From: Sulfurisoma sediminicola
GTDB taxonomy: Bacteria > Pseudomonadota > Gammaproteobacteria > Burkholderiales > Rhodocyclaceae
Reading direction: 5' to 3'
Assembly: GCF_003865015.1 (NCBI RefSeq)
Contig: NZ_BHVV01000006.1
Location: forward strand, 372,001-436,000
Length of the DNA: 64,000 nt
This document shows, in pieces, positions 1 through 7,396 of the stretch. The translations under genes were made by a program, and so were the position numbers. Position 1 is the first letter of the stretch; each line of letters starts with the position of its first letter. The notes below the pieces were generated by a model that saw only the letters and a list, made by a program, of their open reading frames with translations, did no database searches and was not told the DNA's origin.

Positions 1-786
1 CGCCAGCGCGCCGGCGAGGAAGTAGATGGCGAGGAAGGCGCCCTGCCAGGACTCCAGCTGCAGTACGTCGGCGATGTAGAACAGCACCAGCGTGGCCGGT
101 ATCGCCGCGGCGATGCCGCCGACGGCGAGCACAGCGAGCAGCCGCCGGAACACGCGGTCGCGCAGCAGGGCGCCGAAAATGTCGGCGGCGGCTGCGGGCG
201 CAGCACGCGCGGCCGGAGCACCGAGCAGGGTGACGAGCGCGGCGACCGCCAGCACCGGCACGAACACCCAGGCCAGTCGCCGCAGCCCCGGCGCGGCCTC
301 GTCGGCGAGCAGCGCCGGCAGTGCCGCCGCGACCACGACGCCGGCCAGCGCGAATCCCTCGCGCCAGGCCGTGACCTGGGCACGCTGCTGGGTGCCGACA
401 TCGACTTCGGCGCCCCAGGCGTGGTAGTTGATGCTGGCTAGGCTGAAGCCGGCGAAGGTCACTGCCAGCGCGGCGGCGAGCCAGCCGGCACCGGCTCCGG
501 CCGGCGGCGTCAGCAGGCCGACCAGGCCCACGGCGAGCAGCGGTAGCGCCAGCAGGATGAGGCCGCGACGGTCGCCGCGGCGGCGACTCCAGCGGTCGCT
601 CCAGGCGCCGATGAGCGGATCGACGACGGCGTCGAGGAGGCGCGCGGCGAGCAGCACGGTGCCGACCAGCGCCAGCGACAGGCCGACGTTCTCGGCATAG
701 AGCCGCGGCACGTGGACGTAGAGCGGCAGCGCGGCGAAGGCCAGCGGAAAGCCCAGCACGCCGTAGGCCAGCAGGGCGCGTTGCAT
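1..786 (-). CDS. MFS_2-type sugar/cation symporter-like transporter (3' end outside window)
   Basis: Reading leftwards from an ATG at 786 gives an open frame to the window edge (262 codons), so the C-terminus is missing. It starts MQRALLAYGVLGFPLAFAAL and shows repeated hydrophobic helices. The segment RLLDAVVDPLIGAWSDRW after the second helix matches the conserved loop of the melibiose-carrier (GPH/MFS_2) branch. It is the last visible gene of the amine oxidase-DUF1365-methyltransferase cluster, where such a carrier is a common partner. The substrate is unknown; a lipid-related cargo is only a guess from context. Confidence 0.8.
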   Translation of the reverse strand, partial: MQRALLAYGVLGFPLAFAALPLYVHVPRLYAENVGLSLALVGTVLLAARLLDAVVDPLIGAWSDRWSRRRGDRRGLILLALPLLAVGLVGLLTPPAGAGAGWLAAALAVTFAGFSLASINYHAWGAEVDVGTQQRAQVTAWREGFALAGVVVAAALPALLADEAAPGLRRLAWVFVPVLAVAALVTLLGAPAARAAPAAAADIFGALLRDRVFRRLLAVLAVGGIAAAIPATLVLFYIADVLQLESWQGAFLAIYFLAGALA

Positions 787-797
787 GGTCAGGCCCT

Positions 798-1310
798 CTA
801 GCCCTGCCCGAGCAGGCGGGCGCGCAGCGCCGGCTCGCGGGTACGCGGATCGAGCCAGATGGCGAAGAAGGTGCGGGCGAACTCGGGGTCGTCGACGCGG
901 CCGGTCAGCCGCCCCTGGTGGTAGAACTCGGCACCGGCCTGCGGGCGGTGCACGCCGATGATCACCTCGCCCGGCCGCACGTCGGGAAACACCCGTTCGA
1001 GCGCAGTGCGCCAGCGCGCCAGGCGTTCGGCGTCGGTGCCGCCGAGGCGCTGCATCTCCTCGATGCTGGCCTGCACCAGCCGCTGCGCCGGAATGTCGCG
1101 GGCGTAGCGCAGCTCCAGGGCGTAGGCGCCATCGGCGCTCCAGCCCGCCGGCGGCGCCCACAGCCGCGCGTCGTACAGCTGGAAGCCGAACCAGCGCATC
1201 TCGCCCTGGCCGATCATCCGCCAGTCGCTGGCGATGCCGTCGAGGGCCCGCGCCGCCTGCATCAGCGCCGCCAGCATCGCGAACAGCAGGATGGCGCGGA
1301 ACGTGCCCAT
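798..1310 (-). CDS. Secreted chalcone-isomerase-like protein
   Basis: A 170-residue protein starting MGTFRAILLFAMLAALMQAA, a clear Sec signal peptide. The mature part begins DGIASDWRMIGQGEMRWFGFQLYDARLWAP, resembling the bacterial chalcone-isomerase-like (CHI) fold family, which is thought to bind fatty acids rather than to isomerise chalcones. The ATG lies 2 nt after the stop of the methyltransferase gene, so the two are probably translated together. In related clusters this protein travels with a cyclopropane-type methyltransferase and DUF1365, which suggests a role with modified acyl chains in the envelope. Function is inferred from fold and neighbours only. Confidence 0.75.
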   Translation of the reverse strand: MGTFRAILLFAMLAALMQAARALDGIASDWRMIGQGEMRWFGFQLYDARLWAPPAGWSADGAYALELRYARDIPAQRLVQASIEEMQRLGGTDAERLARWRTALERVFPDVRPGEVIIGVHRPQAGAEFYHQGRLTGRVDDPEFARTFFAIWLDPRTREPALRARLLGQG

Positions 1311-1312
1311 GC

Positions 1313-2554
1313 TCAGCGCCGTTCGAGCAGGTAGTGGTAGACGTCGGTGCTGCCGGCGCGGAAGCCGGCCTCGCAATAGGCGAGGTAGAAGCGCCAGAGG
1401 CGGCGGAAGCGATCGTCGAAGCCGTGGCTGGCGATCTGCGGCCAGGCCGCTTCGAAGCGATCGCGCCACAGCGCGAGGGTGCGGCCGTAGTCGCGGCCGA
1501 AGGCGAAGCGGTCGGCGACGCGAAAGTCGGCGCTGGCGGCACGCCGCTCGAACGCCGCGGGCGACGGCAGCATGCCGCCGGGAAAGATGTGGCGCTGGAT
1601 GAAGTCGGTGCCGCGGCGGTAGCTGGCGAACCGGTCGTCGGCGATGGTGATGGTCTGGATCGCGGCGCGCCCGCCCGGCTTGAGGCAGCGCGACAGCTGG
1701 CGGAAATACGCAGGCCAGTAGCGCTCGCCGACGGCCTCGAACATCTCGATGGAGACGATGTGGTCGTATTGCCCGGCGAGGTCGCGGTAATCGACCAGTT
1801 CGAAGGTCGCGCGGTCGTCCCAGCCGCCGGCGCGGGCGCGCTCGCGCGCGAATGCCAGCTGCGCGGGGGACAGGGTGATGCCATGCACGCGGCAGCCGTA
1901 GTCGCGCGTCGCCACCTCGGCGAAGCCGCCCCAGCCGCAGCCGATCTCGAGGATGGTGTCGCCGGGCCTGGGGTCGAGCCGGTCGAGCAGGCGCAGGTAC
2001 TTGGCGCGCTGCGCCGATTCCAGCGACACGTCGCCGGCATCGCCGAAGAGCGCGGCCGAGTAGCTCATCGTCGGGTCGAGCCAGAGGCGGTAGAAGTCGT
2101 TGCCGAGGTCGTAGTGGGCGAGGATGTTGCGACGCGAACCGCTGCGCGTGTTGGCACGCAGCAGGTGGCGCAGGCGGTGGCGCAGCAGCGGCCACCACTG
2201 GCCGCGGATGGCGGCGTCGAGTTCGCGGCGGTTTTCGGCAAGCAGGGTGAGCAGCTCGGCGAGATCCTCGCTGTCCCACTCGCCGTCGATGTAGCTCTCG
2301 CCGAAGCCTATATCGCCTTCGCTCAGGGTGCGCTCGAACACGCGCGGGTCATGCACGACGAGGCCGGCACGCTCGACGCCTTCGCCCAGGCGCAGGCTGT
2401 CGCCGCCGGGCAGGGACAGGCGCAGGGAACCGCCGCGCACCTGGCGCAGCAGTTCGATGGCGGTGCTGGTCGCCGGCGCGAGCCGGGGCGCGGCTGCGCG
2501 TTCGCGGCCGGCGAATTGCGGGATGGGCGAGGCGGTGGTGACGAGGGTGTTCAT
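1313..2554 (-). CDS. Cyclopropane-fatty-acyl-phospholipid synthase family methyltransferase
   Basis: A 413-residue SAM-dependent methyltransferase. The SAM-binding motif ILEIGCGWGGFAE lies near residue 200, and the family segment NILAHYDLGNDFYRLWLDPTMSYS precedes it. This family adds a methylene or methyl carbon from SAM to the double bond of unsaturated acyl chains of membrane phospholipids. The start ATG at 2554 overlaps the DUF1365 stop codon (ATGA), which decides the start over an in-frame codon 20 residues upstream. In alphaproteobacteria a similar cluster (cfaA, DUF1365, transporter, flavoprotein) belongs to the singlet-oxygen response. Here a B12-photoreceptor regulator lies close by, so a light or photo-oxidative role is plausible but not shown. 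Confidence 0.9.
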   Translation of the reverse strand: MNTLVTTASPIPQFAGRERAAAPRLAPATSTAIELLRQVRGGSLRLSLPGGDSLRLGEGVERAGLVVHDPRVFERTLSEGDIGFGESYIDGEWDSEDLAELLTLLAENRRELDAAIRGQWWPLLRHRLRHLLRANTRSGSRRNILAHYDLGNDFYRLWLDPTMSYSAALFGDAGDVSLESAQRAKYLRLLDRLDPRPGDTILEIGCGWGGFAEVATRDYGCRVHGITLSPAQLAFARERARAGGWDDRATFELVDYRDLAGQYDHIVSIEMFEAVGERYWPAYFRQLSRCLKPGGRAAIQTITIADDRFASYRRGTDFIQRHIFPGGMLPSPAAFERRAASADFRVADRFAFGRDYGRTLALWRDRFEAAWPQIASHGFDDRFRRLWRFYLAYCEAGFRAGSTDVYHYLLERR

Positions 2555-3309
2555 CGGGTGGTCTCCTGCAGGGGGGCGGTGGGTTTGCGGAAGAAGGTGG
2601 CGCCCTTGAGCCACAGGCGCAGGGCCTGCCAGTGGATGCGGGCGAGGACGCCGAGTGCCAGCGCCGGGAAGGCGAGCCCGGCGCGCAGCGCGGTGGAGGC
2701 GTCGAGCGGAACGCCGCGGCCGCCGACGGCCGTGGCCAGCACGCGCTTGCCGTCGCGCCAGTAGTCGATCTCGACGCGGCGGCGGCCGTTCGAGAGGTCG
2801 AAGCGGAAGCGATATTCGCCGTCGACGGGGAAGAAGGGCGAGACGTGGAACACCTTGCGCGCGAACATGCGGTCCTCGGGGGCGATCGGTCGCTGGTCAG
2901 GATGGACCACCAGGTAGTTGTGGCGTTCGCCGAAAGTGTTGTTCACCTCGGCCAGCACGGCACGCAGATCGCCCTCGCGGTCATGGCAGAACCAGAAACT
3001 GACGGGATTGAAGACGCGGCCGAGGACGCGCGGGAAGGCCTGCAGCACCACCTCGCCGTCGGCGCGGTCGATGCCTTCGCGTGCCAGCAGGGCACGGATC
3101 CACGGCAGCGGCGCGCTGCCGTCGCGGGCGCCGTGGTCGGCGTAGCGCAGGCTCAGCAGGCCGGGACGGTCGATGCTGAACCAGCGGTTGCCTGCACGCT
3201 CGAGCTGCGACAGCGGCAGCGCGACGAAGAACAGCGGATAGACGAAGCGGTTGGCCGCGGCGCCGAAGCGCGCGTGCATCACGCTGCCGCGGCACAACTC
3301 GGGTGTCAT
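2551..3309 (-). CDS. DUF1365 family protein
   Basis: A 252-residue protein with the typical DUF1365 opening (MTPELCRGSVMHARF) and the conserved NPVSFWFCHD and EVNNTFGERHNY segments. The biochemical function is unknown. The family is almost always found between an FAD amine-oxidase-like protein and a cyclopropane-type methyltransferase, as here, and is assumed to act in the same lipid modification pathway. It overlaps both neighbours by 4 bp (ATGA), consistent with one tightly coupled operon. Confidence 0.85.
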   Translation of the reverse strand: MTPELCRGSVMHARFGAAANRFVYPLFFVALPLSQLERAGNRWFSIDRPGLLSLRYADHGARDGSAPLPWIRALLAREGIDRADGEVVLQAFPRVLGRVFNPVSFWFCHDREGDLRAVLAEVNNTFGERHNYLVVHPDQRPIAPEDRMFARKVFHVSPFFPVDGEYRFRFDLSNGRRRVEIDYWRDGKRVLATAVGGRGVPLDASTALRAGLAFPALALGVLARIHWQALRLWLKGATFFRKPTAPLQETTR

Positions 3310-4595
3310 GCGGCGCGCTCCGTGGCGTTCGCACCGTCCTGCCACGGGGCGCGGACGCCGAGGCCGTTGGCCACCGCCAGCGCCGACTTGAGGCCGTCCT
3401 CGTGGAAACCGTAGCCACCCCAGGCGCCGCAGAACCAGAGGCCGCGCCTGCCCTGGATCTCGTGCAGGCGCTGCTGCGCGGCGATGGCGGCGACGTCGAA
3501 CAGCGGGTGGGCGTAGTCGTAGTCGCCGATCACCGTCTCCGGCTGCGGTTCGCGGTGGGGGTTGAGCGAGACGACCACCGGCGTGGCGAAGGGCAACGGC
3601 TGCAATTGGTTGATGAGGTAGGAGACGCTGACCGGGCGCCGGCCCCGCGGCTCGCTTTCGCTGCCGCTCGTCATGTAATTCCACGCCGACCAGACGCGGC
3701 GGTCGCGCGGCAGCAGGGCGGCGTCGGTGTGCAGCACCGCGCGGTTGGGCTGGTAGCGGATGGCGCCGAGCACGGCACGCTCTTCGGCGCTGGCGTGGTG
3801 GCCCAGCAGGGCCAGTGCCTGGTCGCTGTGGCAGGCCAGCACCACCTGGTCGAAGCGCTCGAAGCTGCCGTCGGGCAGGTCGACCACGACGCCTTCGCCG
3901 TAGGACACGACACCCTGCACCGGCGTGGCGAGGCGGATGTCGGGGATGGCGGCGGCGAGGCGATTGACGTACTCGCGGCCACCGCCCTTGACGGTCAGCC
4001 ACTGCGGCCGGTCGAACACCTGCAGCAGGCCGTGGTTGCGGCAGAAGCGGACGAAGGTGGCGAGCGGATAGTCGAGCATGGCCTGCGTCGGGCAGGACCA
4101 GATCGCCGCGGCCATCGGCAGCAGGTACCAGTCGCGGAGCTCGGCGCTGTAGCGGTTGGCCGCCAGGTAGGCGCCGAGCGTGGTATCGGGCAGGTCCGCC
4201 GCCGCCGTCTCGCGGTTGAAGCGCAGGATGTCCTGCAGCATGCGCCAGAAGCCGGGGCGCGCCAGGTTGCGTTTTTGGGCAAAGAGCGTGGCCAGGCTCG
4301 AGCCGGCCCATTCGAGGTCGGGATCGTCGAGGCTGACGGCGAAGGACATGTCGCTCGCCACGGTGTCGACGCCGAGCAGGCGGAACAGCGCGGTGAGGTT
4401 GGGATAGGTGCGGTGGTTGCAGACGAGGAAGCCGGTGTCCACCGGATGGGTGATCCCCTCCACGGCCACGTCGACGGTGTGGGTGTGGCCGCCGAGGTAG
4501 TCGCCGGCCTCGAACAGCGTGACCTGGTGCTCGCGCACCAGCAGCCAGGCGCTGGCCAGGCCGGCGATGCCGGCGCCGACGACGGCGATCTTCAT
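3306..4595 (-). CDS. FAD/NAD(P)-binding amine-oxidase-like flavoprotein
   Basis: A 429-residue protein. The N-terminus MKIAVVGAGIAGLASAWLL is a GxGxxG Rossmann FAD-binding motif, followed by a glutamate-ended strand (VTLFEAGDYLGGHTHT). The C-terminal FAD segment is GLWFCGAWGGYGFHEDG. This resembles the amine-oxidase/protoporphyrinogen-oxidase-like proteins linked to DUF1365 and cyclopropane synthase. Members of such clusters have been tied to furan or cyclopropane fatty acid formation, so it is probably an acyl-chain oxidoreductase rather than a true amine oxidase. It overlaps the small membrane protein upstream and DUF1365 downstream by 4 bp. Confidence 0.85.
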   Translation of the reverse strand: MKIAVVGAGIAGLASAWLLVREHQVTLFEAGDYLGGHTHTVDVAVEGITHPVDTGFLVCNHRTYPNLTALFRLLGVDTVASDMSFAVSLDDPDLEWAGSSLATLFAQKRNLARPGFWRMLQDILRFNRETAAADLPDTTLGAYLAANRYSAELRDWYLLPMAAAIWSCPTQAMLDYPLATFVRFCRNHGLLQVFDRPQWLTVKGGGREYVNRLAAAIPDIRLATPVQGVVSYGEGVVVDLPDGSFERFDQVVLACHSDQALALLGHHASAEERAVLGAIRYQPNRAVLHTDAALLPRDRRVWSAWNYMTSGSESEPRGRRPVSVSYLINQLQPLPFATPVVVSLNPHREPQPETVIGDYDYAHPLFDVAAIAAQQRLHEIQGRRGLWFCGAWGGYGFHEDGLKSALAVANGLGVRAPWQDGANATERAA

Positions 4596-4723
4596 GGCCG
4601 GCTCCTCGGGTCGCGGCGTGGGGGCACGACCGCCGGGCGGCGTCGCGTCAGCAGATCGGCGGTGCGCAGCAGGAGGACTGTCAGCGCCAGGCCCAGCATC
4701 AGTTCGATCAATGGAACACTCAT
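4592..4723 (-). CDS. 43-residue single-span membrane protein
   Basis: A short frame starting MSVPLIELMLGLALTVLLL, one strong transmembrane helix, followed by an Arg/Pro-rich basic tail (about residues 26-43), so the C-terminus should face the cytoplasm. A good ribosome binding site (GAGGTG, 7 nt) precedes the ATG, and its stop overlaps the ATG of the flavoprotein gene (ATGA), which strongly supports translation. I do not recognise a family. It could anchor or regulate the flavoprotein, DUF1365 and methyltransferase at the membrane; this is inference from position only. Confidence 0.6.
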   Translation of the reverse strand: MSVPLIELMLGLALTVLLLRTADLLTRRRPAVVPPRRDPRSRP

Positions 4724-4755
4724 GGTTTCACCTCGGGGAAGGGTTGACTGGTGGC

Positions 4756-5319
4756 TCAGGGCTTTTCCGCCAGCCGCTGCTCGATCGCCGCAACGAAGCT
4801 GCGGCTGTCGGGGCTGGTCAGGGTGCTGAAGCTCTCGACGTTGGTGCCGGAGCGGTCGATCAGGTACTTGTGGAAGTTCCACTTCGGACGCGTGCCGGTT
4901 TTTTCGATCAGGCTCTTGTAGAAGGGGTGGGTCTTCGGCGCCGCGATGTCGGTCTTGGCCATCATCGGAAACTGCACGCCGTAGGTCAGCCGGCAGAAAT
5001 CCGCGATCTGCTTGCTGTCGCCGGGCTCCTGGTTGCCGTAGTCGTTGGAGGGGAAACCGATCACCACCAGGCCGCGCTCGCGATACTTTTCGTAGAGCGC
5101 CTCGAGCGGTTCGTACTGCCCGGTGAAACCGCACTTGCTTGCGGTGTTGACGACGAGGATCACCTTGCCCTTGTACTGGCAGAGGGACTGCGGCACTTCG
5201 TCCTGCAGCCGTGGGAAGGTATGGTTGAGCAGGGGCGGGCAGTCGTTCGCCGCGGTCGGCAGGGGAGTCGCGACGGCAGCGGCGACGAGAAGGGCTGGTA
5301 GAACGCGCTTGTTTGTCAT
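4756..5319 (-). CDS. Periplasmic glutathione/thioredoxin peroxidase (GPx family)
   Basis: A 187-residue protein with a signal peptide (MTNKRVLPALLVAAAVATPL...AA). The peroxidatic cysteine is C63 in NTASKCGFTGQYEPLEALY, the second family motif is IGFPSNDYGNQEPG (Q97), and WNF near residue 147 completes the active site. C109 in IADFC is at the position of the resolving cysteine of thioredoxin-dependent bacterial GPx. A Ser replaces the usual Cys of the FPCNQ motif. It should reduce hydro- or lipid peroxides in the periplasm. The start at 5319 is chosen over an upstream in-frame codon at 5424 because it gives the signal peptide and has AGGA at 9 nt. That ribosome binding site lies inside the palindromic operator at 5324-5340. 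Confidence 0.85.
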   Translation of the reverse strand: MTNKRVLPALLVAAAVATPLPTAANDCPPLLNHTFPRLQDEVPQSLCQYKGKVILVVNTASKCGFTGQYEPLEALYEKYRERGLVVIGFPSNDYGNQEPGDSKQIADFCRLTYGVQFPMMAKTDIAAPKTHPFYKSLIEKTGTRPKWNFHKYLIDRSGTNVESFSTLTSPDSRSFVAAIEQRLAEKP

Positions 5320-5347
5320 GTCATTTTGTCCTGGACAAAAGTAGAAT
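5319..5347 (+). promoter_or_regulatory. Candidate promoter of the MerR/B12 regulator gene
   Basis: On the plus strand TGTCAT (5319-5324) and TAGAAT (5342-5347) are spaced by 17 bp, and the spacer is almost exactly filled by the palindrome at 5324-5340. An operator between -35 and -10 is typical for MerR family regulators, including CarH-type repressors, so autoregulation is likely. The -35 hexamer is weak. Confidence 0.45.
5324..5340. promoter_or_regulatory. Perfect palindromic operator (site 1)
   Basis: TTTTGTCCTGGACAAAA is a perfect 17-bp palindrome around a central T. It lies in the divergent region between the peroxidase gene and the MerR/B12 regulator. A second, imperfect copy lies at 5388-5404. 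It is the best candidate for the regulator's binding site. Confidence 0.65.
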
Positions 5348-5355
5348 CTGGTGCC

Positions 5356-5384
5356 AACATACCAATCCAGAGTATCTCTGTCAA
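5356..5384 (-). promoter_or_regulatory. Candidate sigma-70 promoter of the peroxidase gene
   Basis: On the minus strand TTGACA (5384-5379) and TATGTT (5361-5356) are separated by 17 bp, a near-consensus sigma-70 promoter pointing at the peroxidase gene. The predicted start site near 5349 places the palindrome at 5324-5340 in the 5' untranslated region. Confidence 0.6.
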
Positions 5385-5387
5385 CTA

Positions 5388-5404
5388 TTTTGTCCAAGAC
5401 AAAG
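5388..5404. promoter_or_regulatory. Imperfect operator copy (site 2)
   Basis: TTTTGTCCAAGACAAAG shares its first half with site 1 and matches the second half at 6 of 8 positions. It ends 4 bp before the regulator's ATG. The centres of the two sites are 64 bp apart, about six helical turns, which would allow a tetramer to bridge them. Confidence 0.55.
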
Positions 5405-5408
5405 TCGC

Positions 5409-6368
5409 ATGAATCCGAATCCATTTGAGCGGCACCAGGACATCGCCGCCGTCGCGCGGGATACCGGGCTCGGCAAGGACACCCTGCGCGTCTGGGAGCG
5501 GCGCTACGGCTTCCCCGCGCCCTTGCGCGACGAGGCCGGCGAACGCTTGTACCCGAACGAGCAGGTGATGCGCCTGCGCCTCGTCAAGCGCTTGATCGAT
5601 CAGGGTTTTCGACCGGGAACCCTGTTGGCGCTGGATGCGGCGGCGCTGCAACAGCGCCTCGACGCACTGGCCGGAAAGGTCGGCGCCGGCGCCACGGCGA
5701 CCGGTGATGGCGGCGCACGGCCGGCGGGGAATGCGGGGGTGGAAATGGCCGAGCGTCTCGTTCCCCTGCTCAGGGAGCGCGCCGCCGAGAGCCTGCGCGC
5801 GGCTCTGGCGCAGCAGCTCGCCCGCGAAGGTCTGCGCGGGTTTGTCATGGACACCGTGCCGGCGATGAACCGGCGGATCGGCGAAGCCTGGACCGCCGGC
5901 GAGATCGAGGTATTCGAGGAGCATCTCTACACCGAACTGCTGCAGAACCAGCTGCGCGCGGCCATCCATGCGCTGCCACCGGCACCGGGGCGCCCGCGCG
6001 TGCTGCTGACCACGCTCAAGGGCGAGGAGCACCAGCTCGGCCTGCTGATGGCCGAGGCGCTGCTGGCGGCCGAAGGCGCCGACTGCATCTCGCTTGGCCC
6101 GCAGACGCCGGTGGTCGACATCGTCATTGCGGTCGCACGCACCGCGCCGCAGATCGTGGCGCTGTCGTTCTCGGCCGCCTATTCGTGGCGCAAGGCGCGC
6201 GACGGCCTGCTGGAACTGCGCGCCGCGCTGCCGTCGGATGTCGAGCTCTGGGCCGGCGGCGGCGTCATCGCCGCCCGCGGCGCGCAGATTCGGGGGATAG
6301 TCTGCTTCGGCCGCATCGACGAGGTGCCGGGTGCGGTAGCCGAGTGGCGGGGTCGGCAAGCCGGCTAG
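5409..6368 (+). CDS. CarH/LitR-type B12-dependent light-sensing MerR regulator
   Basis: A 319-residue regulator. Residues 8-55 form a MerR helix-turn-helix (TLRVWERRYGFPAPLR). Residues about 115-185 are the four-helix cap with W161-x9-E171-H172 (WTAGEIEVFEEH), the Wx9EH signature of adenosylcobalamin photoreceptors. Residues about 196-315 are a B12-binding Rossmann domain with E206-x-H208-xx-G211 (the lower cobalt ligand) and a GG motif (WAGGGVIA). Known relatives bind DNA in the dark and release it when light breaks the cobalt-carbon bond. The start at 5409 gives the full helix-turn-helix. Likely targets are itself, the divergent peroxidase and perhaps the lipid cluster. Confidence 0.88.
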   Translation: MNPNPFERHQDIAAVARDTGLGKDTLRVWERRYGFPAPLRDEAGERLYPNEQVMRLRLVKRLIDQGFRPGTLLALDAAALQQRLDALAGKVGAGATATGDGGARPAGNAGVEMAERLVPLLRERAAESLRAALAQQLAREGLRGFVMDTVPAMNRRIGEAWTAGEIEVFEEHLYTELLQNQLRAAIHALPPAPGRPRVLLTTLKGEEHQLGLLMAEALLAAEGADCISLGPQTPVVDIVIAVARTAPQIVALSFSAAYSWRKARDGLLELRAALPSDVELWAGGGVIAARGAQIRGIVCFGRIDEVPGAVAEWRGRQAG

Positions 6369-6445
6369 GGCGTTTTCGGCTCTGCGCCGGAGCCTCGTCC
6401 AGAGGGCTCGCCGACGGCGTGTTCGCGGCAATGTTTCAGCTTTGG

Positions 6446-6473
6446 GGAATAATCCGCGGGTGTCGTGCGTATA
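6446..6473 (+). promoter_or_regulatory. Candidate ECF-sigma promoter
   Basis: GGAATAA (6446-6452), 15 bp, CGTATA (6468-6473) resembles the GGAAT(A)A/CGT(C/A)TA promoters of ECF sigma factors. It lies 38 bp upstream of the operon that contains an ECF sigma gene, suggesting autoregulation. A GGAG ribosome binding site precedes the ATG at 6511. Confidence 0.45.
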
Positions 6474-6510
6474 TGCGGTGTAGCACCCCTCAACCCCAAC
6501 GGAGCACACC

Positions 6511-6885
6511 ATGAAAACAAAATCCCTCATCGCAGCACTTTCGCTCTTCGTCCTTGCCGGCGCCTCCTGGGCCGCCGGCGCGCCCGTCAAGGCCGCCGAC
6601 GGCGTTCTCGTCGGCACCAACGGCATGACGCTCTATACCTTCGACAAGGACACCGCCGGCAGTGGCAAGAGCGTCTGCAACGGCCCCTGCGCCGGCAACT
6701 GGCCGCCCCTGGCTGCGTCGGCGGACGCTGCGCCGGCCGGCGACTACAGCGTGATCACCCGCGACGACGGCTCGAAACAGTGGGCGCTGAAGGGCAAGCC
6801 GCTGTACTACTGGGCCAAGGACCAGAAGCCGGGCGACAAGACCGGCGACGGTTTCAACGGCGTCTGGAAAGTCGCCACGCCGTAA
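6511..6885 (+). CDS. Secreted COG4315 (Lipoprotein_15 repeat) protein
   Basis: A 124-residue protein with a signal peptide (MKTKSLIAALSLFVLAGASWA) and two copies of the COG4315/PF03640 motif: residues about 37-60 (GMTLYTFDKDTAGSGKSVCNG, CAGNWPPL) and about 85-110 (KQWALKGKPLYYWAKDQKPGDKTGDG). No lipobox cysteine is present, so it is probably periplasmic and soluble. The molecular role is not established. Gene order COG4315-ECF sigma-anti-sigma is common in betaproteobacteria, and the protein is probably a target of that sigma factor. Confidence 0.85.
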   Translation: MKTKSLIAALSLFVLAGASWAAGAPVKAADGVLVGTNGMTLYTFDKDTAGSGKSVCNGPCAGNWPPLAASADAAPAGDYSVITRDDGSKQWALKGKPLYYWAKDQKPGDKTGDGFNGVWKVATP

Positions 6886-6892
6886 TCGCCTG

Positions 6893-7396
6893 GTGAGCAG
6901 CCGCGACGCCATCGTTGCCGAGATTCCCCGCCTGCGCCGCTATGCGCGCGCGCTGACGGGGAATGCCGACCAGGCCGACGACCTGGTGCAGGACACGCTC
7001 GAACGTGCCCTCGAGAAATGGCGTCTCTGGCACAGCGCCAGGGAATTGCGGCCGTGGCTGTTTTCCATCATGCACAACCTGTTCGTCGACAGCCGGCGCC
7101 GGGCAGGACGAATCGATTACTGCGACGCCGATGAGCTTGACGAGGTGCCGCAGCGCAGCCAGGCCGGCGATGCACTCGAACTGCGCGACCTCGATCGCGC
7201 GCTGGCGCTGTTGCCGACGGAGCAGCGCGAAGTGCTGCTGCTGGTCGGGCTGGAGGAACTCAGCTACGCCGAAGCCGCGCGCTCGCTCGGCGTTCCGCAA
7301 GGAACGGTGATGTCGCGGCTGTCGCGCGCCCGCAGCCGGCTGCAGTCGATACTGAACGGCGAAGCCGTGCCCCAACTCAAGGTAGTCAAGACATGA
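6893..7396 (+). CDS. ECF-family RNA polymerase sigma factor
   Basis: A 167-residue protein with sigma region 2 (about residues 10-75: YARALTGNADQADDLVQDTLERAL and RPWLFSIMHNLFVDSRRR) and region 4 (about 105-155: LPTEQREVLLLVGLEELSYAEAARSLGVPQGTVMSRLSRARSRL). It starts with GTG 7 nt after the COG4315 stop. Its TGA overlaps the ATG of the anti-sigma gene. It should direct a small envelope-stress-type regulon, including its own operon. Confidence 0.9.
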   Translation: MSSRDAIVAEIPRLRRYARALTGNADQADDLVQDTLERALEKWRLWHSARELRPWLFSIMHNLFVDSRRRAGRIDYCDADELDEVPQRSQAGDALELRDLDRALALLPTEQREVLLLVGLEELSYAEAARSLGVPQGTVMSRLSRARSRLQSILNGEAVPQLKVVKT

